NCBI GenBank assembly: GCA_018780265.1
Contig: JADMJV010000093.1
Coordinates: 1 to 64,000, forward strand
Length of the DNA stretch: 64,000 nt
DNA from: a bacterium
GTDB lineage: Bacteria > Vulcanimicrobiota > Xenobia > Xenobiales > JADMJV01
Reading direction: 5' to 3'
How positions within the stretch are numbered: position 1 is the first letter of the stretch; the number at the start of each line of letters is the position of its first letter. Below the pieces are notes generated by a model. The model was not told the DNA's origin, ran no database searches, and was given only the letters and a program-made list of their open reading frames with translations. The position numbers and the translations under genes were made by a program. Shown piece after piece: positions 60,761 to 64,000 of the stretch.

Positions 60761-62668
60761 ATGAAATCAAGAAACACATTAGCAACTGCCATTGTGGGAC
60801 TTCTCTTAATTGGAGTCACCGGTTGCGGCAATCTGTCCGATGCTCCGAGTTTGCCGACGGCCAATCAGTCGTCGGTGACTAACGTTCCGGGTCCGCCACC
60901 TGTTCCGCTCAGCAAGGTCGAAGAAGTCGGTCAACTCATCTCGATGCCGGCTGGAGTAGCGAGCAAGGCCGCGAACAATAATGTAACGAGGTCCAGTTTA
61001 GCGGTATTTAATCCAAATATTTTGCCGGAGGCTGTTGGAGTTGGGGCAAAACGCGCAACGCAAATAGACCTGTTTGGTGACAAGTCGCTCGAGGTGGAGC
61101 TTGACCCCGCCTACGAATCGGGCGAGAATGCCCATTGCTGGACCGGGAAAGTGGTGGGGGATCCAGGGTCCGCGGTAGTAGTTGGCGAGTTTGAGGGGGC
61201 TTACGCAGGAATCATCACAACCAAAGATGCCAGTTATGGTTTCAGGCAGGTAGATGACGAGCACGTCCTCGTTGAACAGGGCTCAAAACTCAGCCTTTGC
61301 GGGCTTGAAGTGTCAGCAGATCAGAAGGACAAGTCTGATGAGTCGGGAAATGAGGCGGCCCCACCACCACCGCCGCTTACACCCGTAAGCTTTATAGACG
61401 TGTCTTTCGGGTATACCGGAGAACTGCTGCAGGCTCGTAGTCGTTCCTCTATCGGGGCTGTCGCCACAGCGGGGCTCAACTATATGAACTTGGCCTTAAG
61501 TAACAACCAGCTGACTTATCGAATGAGGCTGGCCAGTCTGATAAGGGTGGACAACTACGCTGAGACCGGAGTGGTTAACTCAGCAGTCTTGGACGATCTT
61601 TACAATGCCAAGCCGACTATAAATCCTCCAACCTATCGAAATGACGGCCTGGGTAATTTCGTTAAATCCTCCGACGCAGCTGGTGCCGATCTGGTATGCC
61701 TTTTGGTCAATAGGAGTTCCGGCAATGTGGGTATAGCCAAATTGCCCAAAACCGAAGGACAACTCTCACAGACTAGTGACTATCGATACACGGTGGTCTA
61801 CTTGAACCATTGGGATGTCGTCAATACCATCGCACACGAGTTTGGTCACAACTTTGGCTGCCGTCATGAACGCAAAGAGGGCGAGCAGGGCACCGATCGA
61901 GTTCGCCCCTACGCTGCCGGTTTTCTTACTCCCAGTGGGCGCGGCGATATTATGACCTATGCTGGAAGTAAAGTCATACCGGCCTTCTCGAGCCCTAACA
62001 TGGTGTTCGACGGAGAACGTTATGGAGCCAGTGACGCCGACAATAAAAGGGTCATCAATGATACCGCTACTTACATCGATGCCCACGGCGATTCTGCTAA
62101 ATTCGCCCCGTTTTCCACCACTTTGCCTGCAGGTTGGACAATGTTCGCGATGCCTTTCTCACGTTTCAGCCATTTCAACCTCGACAAGCCGGGCGCTGTA
62201 AAGGCTGCCTGGGAATACCAAGCTGCAAGCGGAACCTACACCCAACAAGTTTTTTCGGGCGCCGGTTTTACCACCGATGATTTCCTTACCTTCCCCAAGA
62301 ACTTCAAGGCCTGCTGGGTGTACTGCACTGAGCCGGTAAATCTGCAGGTCGACGGAAGTCATAGCTCCGGGGGCGGAGTCTTTTTGAATGGTGACTCGCC
62401 CATTGATCCCTACCTAGGAAAGGATATTTCTCAAGGTTGGAATATGGTCGGATGCCCGTTGCCTTACGATGTTGCAAGCACAGCGCTCGAGGCCTTCAAC
62501 GTGCCCCTACCTACTGCGGTTGCCAATTCGCAGCTCGGTAATGGGGGCTGGATGTGGAACGGACAGAACTATGAATCCTTGAATTTTTCCAGCGGAAGCT
62601 TAGGAAGGTTCCGCGCCGCTTGGATATACGCATCTGCTAACGGCAAAATTCGGTATCGAACGCACTAG
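60761..62668 (+). CDS. lipoprotein metzincin-like metalloprotease
   Basis: A 635-residue protein; ATG 60761 with GGGGAAGGG upstream gives a lipoprotein signal peptide with lipobox IGVTGC. A propeptide-like beta domain precedes the catalytic region with the zinc motif HEFGHNFGCRHE (HExxHxxGxxH) and Met-turn DIMTYAG, as in reprolysin/M12B-like metzincins. A C-terminal beta-sandwich-like region (LPAGWTMFAMPFSRFSHF; GWNMVGCPLPYD) repeats twice and may bind substrate. It is preceded by 236 bp with no gene seen and followed by strong terminators, so it is a single-gene unit. Surface-exposed or released proteolysis is the likely role. Confidence 0.8.
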   Translation: MKSRNTLATAIVGLLLIGVTGCGNLSDAPSLPTANQSSVTNVPGPPPVPLSKVEEVGQLISMPAGVASKAANNNVTRSSLAVFNPNILPEAVGVGAKRATQIDLFGDKSLEVELDPAYESGENAHCWTGKVVGDPGSAVVVGEFEGAYAGIITTKDASYGFRQVDDEHVLVEQGSKLSLCGLEVSADQKDKSDESGNEAAPPPPPLTPVSFIDVSFGYTGELLQARSRSSIGAVATAGLNYMNLALSNNQLTYRMRLASLIRVDNYAETGVVNSAVLDDLYNAKPTINPPTYRNDGLGNFVKSSDAAGADLVCLLVNRSSGNVGIAKLPKTEGQLSQTSDYRYTVVYLNHWDVVNTIAHEFGHNFGCRHERKEGEQGTDRVRPYAAGFLTPSGRGDIMTYAGSKVIPAFSSPNMVFDGERYGASDADNKRVINDTATYIDAHGDSAKFAPFSTTLPAGWTMFAMPFSRFSHFNLDKPGAVKAAWEYQAASGTYTQQVFSGAGFTTDDFLTFPKNFKACWVYCTEPVNLQVDGSHSSGGGVFLNGDSPIDPYLGKDISQGWNMVGCPLPYDVASTALEAFNVPLPTAVANSQLGNGGWMWNGQNYESLNFSSGSLGRFRAAWIYASANGKIRYRTH

Positions 62669-62676
62669 AGAGGTAG

Positions 62677-62715
62677 GGCGTTGCAAAACCCCCCCTTTGG
62701 GGGGTTTGCAACGCC
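62677..62715. terminator. long G/C hairpin after the metalloprotease gene
   Basis: Arms beginning GGCGTTGCAAA and ending TTTGCAACGCC extend through six C:G pairs, 17 bp with one bulged A, around a TTTG loop. It lacks its own T-run but is immediately followed by a second hairpin. Confidence 0.65.
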
Positions 62716-62717
62716 TG

Positions 62718-62759
62718 CTGAATTGGGGAATTGTCCTTCCAATTCAGTTTGTTTTTTTT
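62718..62759 (+). terminator. intrinsic terminator
   Basis: Perfect 9-bp stem CTGAATTGG / CCAATTCAG with a 12-nt loop, followed by TTTGTTTTTTTT. This is the best intrinsic terminator in the window and ends the metalloprotease transcript. Confidence 0.85.
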
Positions 62760-63066
62760 GGTCTAAGCCTTACCCACGAGGGCTATCTTTTTTCCCTTCC
62801 CGGGTCAAATATGGCCATGGCAAAGCCAAAGGGGTCGCGGGGAACACAACCAATTGGCCATCCAGACGAGATTGTATGGTAAGCGCGTGCCCAGAGGGTG
62901 TCTATCCTGCTTGGTGGTGCTTGGGTTACTGTGGAAGGTTGACCAGTGTGCCACCTACCACATGGAGCCAGCAAGTGGAACAAAATCGAGCATAGACTGT
63001 GAGCTTACGAAAGACGTGCTTGCTGCGGCCTGATATGGTGTTCCTGGGCGAAGGAAGCCCCGGACA

Positions 63067-63420
63067 ATGGAAGGCGATAGCAATGTTCTAAAGAGGCTGG
63101 CCAGAGAACTCAACGCTTGGCGCAGCGAAAGTTCATCAATTCGGCCGATCTCGGTGCACATCTGGTCGGAGGCTGTTGAAGTTGCTCGACGTGCTGGAGT
63201 GGGGCCTGGTTCCAGAACACTTCGGCTGGACTACAGTAAACTCAAGAGTCTGACGCTCAAGGGCCCGAGCCGATGCTCAGTCCCGGCCCCGACATTCGTG
63301 GAGTTGCTCCCCCTGCCAGCCACGCTTTGGGAGATTGCGCTCTTGAAGTCGAGTCACCGCGTGGCGCACGCCTGCGGATTCAAATTCAAAATGCCACGTC
63401 GTCGGGGTTGGCCAAAGTGA
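63067..63420 (+). CDS. IS66-type accessory protein (TnpA-like)
   Basis: A 117-residue protein with the pattern of small IS66 accessory proteins: IWSEAVEVARRAGVGPGSRTL then LRLDYSKLKSL and PTFVELLPL. It lies inside the IS66 remnant, 10 nt before the TnpB-like fragment. Its C-terminal part is basic (MPRRRGWPK). Probably no longer useful without a transposase. Confidence 0.55.
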   Translation: MEGDSNVLKRLARELNAWRSESSSIRPISVHIWSEAVEVARRAGVGPGSRTLRLDYSKLKSLTLKGPSRCSVPAPTFVELLPLPATLWEIALLKSSHRVAHACGFKFKMPRRRGWPK

Positions 63421-63430
63421 TTAGGGGGGA

Positions 63431-63667
63431 GTGAAACGACAGCTCACTCCGCACCAGATGAAGATTCTGGTGGCGGTGGAGCCGATCGATGGCCGAAAGG
63501 GAATCGATTCGCCGGCTCAGTTGTGCCGCGAGAGACGGCGGGAGGAGCAGTTTTCTGGAGCGGTCTTCCCGTTTCGGACCCGCAGCAAGACCTCCGTCAT
63601 GGCGTTGGTCTACGACTTATGTGGACGTTATGTGGAGTTCCGGCCACTCACTGCAGTTATTGCCTGA
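63431..63667 (+). pseudogene. truncated IS66 TnpB
   Basis: Starting at GTG 63431, the frame reads ILVAVEPIDGRKGIDSPAQL, then FSGAVFPFRTRSKTSVMALVYD, the TnpB/Orf2 pattern of IS66. Homology is lost after VYD (about 63615), where a TTATGTGGA direct repeat begins, and about half the protein is missing. Confidence 0.6.
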
Positions 63668-63850
63668 CTTTTGCAGGTGCTGACTCAATGGCGCTTGGTT
63701 CCAGTCCTCCTGGGATCTCGATTGCGGGGGCACCAGGAATGTTGAACTGCATGGGTCAAAGTACGAGGTCGCATGATCAGTCCCCCCTCTGTGCCAAGAT
63801 GGGGTGAGACAGACCCCCTTCCGGTGCCGATTTGCTAGGGCCGTAGAGTA

Positions 63851-63876
63851 GCTCCGGCCGGTCGCCCGGCCGAAGC
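63851..63876. repeat. GC-rich hairpin
   Basis: Arms GCTCCGGCCGG and CCGGCCGAAGC pair over 11 bp with one mismatch around a 4-nt loop; no T-run follows. Confidence 0.5.
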
Positions 63877-63890
63877 CCTCGCCAAATCCG

Positions 63891-63983
63891 TACTAGCCTT
63901 CTTGGGGTTCAAGATCTACACAAATTGCCCAAGTTTGAGCCAGATTTTCGTTTACGACTTTCTGAACCCCAAGAAGGCTAGTA
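63891..63983. repeat. perfect 21-bp inverted repeat with 51-bp spacer
   Basis: The segments 63891-63911 (starting TACTAGCCTTCTTGG) and 63963-63983 (ending CCAAGAAGGCTAGTA) are exact reverse complements. The 51-bp centre has no internal symmetry noticed. It could be paired ends of a small mobile element such as a MITE, or a recombination site. Confidence 0.7.
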
Positions 63984-64000
63984 AGTTGGACTGAAAGGCG

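Larger units (their letters stand above)
62879..63667 (+). mobile_element. decayed IS66-family element (left part)
   Basis: An IS66-type end (GTAAGCGCGTGCCCAG at 62879) is followed by a TnpA-like gene and a broken TnpB. The transposase gene and the other end are not found before the window ends, and TnpB homology stops at about 63615. This element differs from the intact one at 40319, so it is a separate, older insertion. Confidence 0.6.
63668..64000. other. right-edge stretch without recognisable gene
   Basis: No protein family is recognised in any frame. The region holds a hairpin (63851-63876) and a long inverted repeat (63891-63983) and is probably mobile-element debris or a 3' regulatory region of something beyond the edge. 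Confidence 0.5.

Noticed and set aside
62681..62995. Small plus-strand frames after the metalloprotease gene
   Set aside because: They run through two terminator hairpins and the IS66 end and have no ribosome site or family similarity.

Overview
The window comes from a GC-rich bacterium with two membranes. A two-partner secretion pair (outer-membrane TpsB with a POTRA domain and VRGY motif, plus its FHA-like TpsA) requires an outer membrane, and there are several lipoproteins. The gene content (Ser/Thr kinase-AAA-histidine-kinase composites, caspase-fold proteins, PEGA-kinase, FGE-fold protein, Uma2 nuclease, bulb-lectin, a type VII-like locus in a diderm) suggests a large-genome soil or sediment lineage such as Armatimonadota/Eremiobacterota-like or another deep diderm phylum. 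The sequence alone does not settle the taxonomy. No rRNA, tRNA or CRISPR array was seen.

Region 1 (1-17.4 kb) is a sensor island. Two paralogous Ser/Thr kinase-AAA ATPase-TPR proteins, one cut by the left edge and one frameshifted at about 11.38 kb, lie among GAF-PAS proteins that carry a phospho-acceptor histidine but no recognisable ATP-binding domain. ATP-binding (HATPase) domains sit in other proteins. NarL-type regulators and several decayed copies accompany them. A secreted lectin-MABP protein and a lipoprotein are inserted at 2.2-4.5 kb.

Region 2 (17.3-34.1 kb) looks like an unusual contractile (type VI-like) injection locus. Leftward: a caspase-fold protein with its catalytic His replaced, a ClpV/ClpA-like double AAA+ unfoldase without the coiled-coil middle domain, and zinc-ribbon proteins. 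Rightward: a 1149-aa protein with a TssC sheath-like C-terminal half and possibly a TssB-like N-terminus, a candidate tube protein, a VgrG-like spike with a 300-residue amphipathic helical tail, an unknown protein, a TssK-like baseplate protein, and a caspase with an intact His/Cys dyad and a coiled-coil tail. No TssJLM membrane complex is in view.

Region 3 (34.3-40.0 kb) is the TpsB/TpsA pair, closed by a strong terminator. Region 4 (40.0-44.1 kb) is a polytopic membrane protein gene split by an intact IS66-family element with perfect inverted repeats and an 8-bp target duplication; removing the element restores the reading frame exactly. Region 5 (44.1-48.3 kb) holds a second intact caspase with a TPR partner, a small CpxP-like protein and a NarL-type regulator lacking the phospho-acceptor Asp.

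Region 6 (48.2-60.5 kb) is a type VII-like secretion locus: leftward YukD/EsaB-like protein, kinase-like PEGA membrane protein and FGE-fold protein; rightward two WXG100 proteins, a three-ATPase FtsK/EssC-type motor, two small unknowns, a von Willebrand A protein, a WXG100 protein fused to a C39-like cysteine peptidase (candidate effector), and a TPR-membrane protein. Region 7 (60.5-64 kb) has a metzincin-like lipoprotein protease, strong terminators, a decayed IS66 element and a long inverted repeat. Three secretion systems (type V, VI-like, VII-like) and three caspase-fold proteins therefore lie within about 42 kb.
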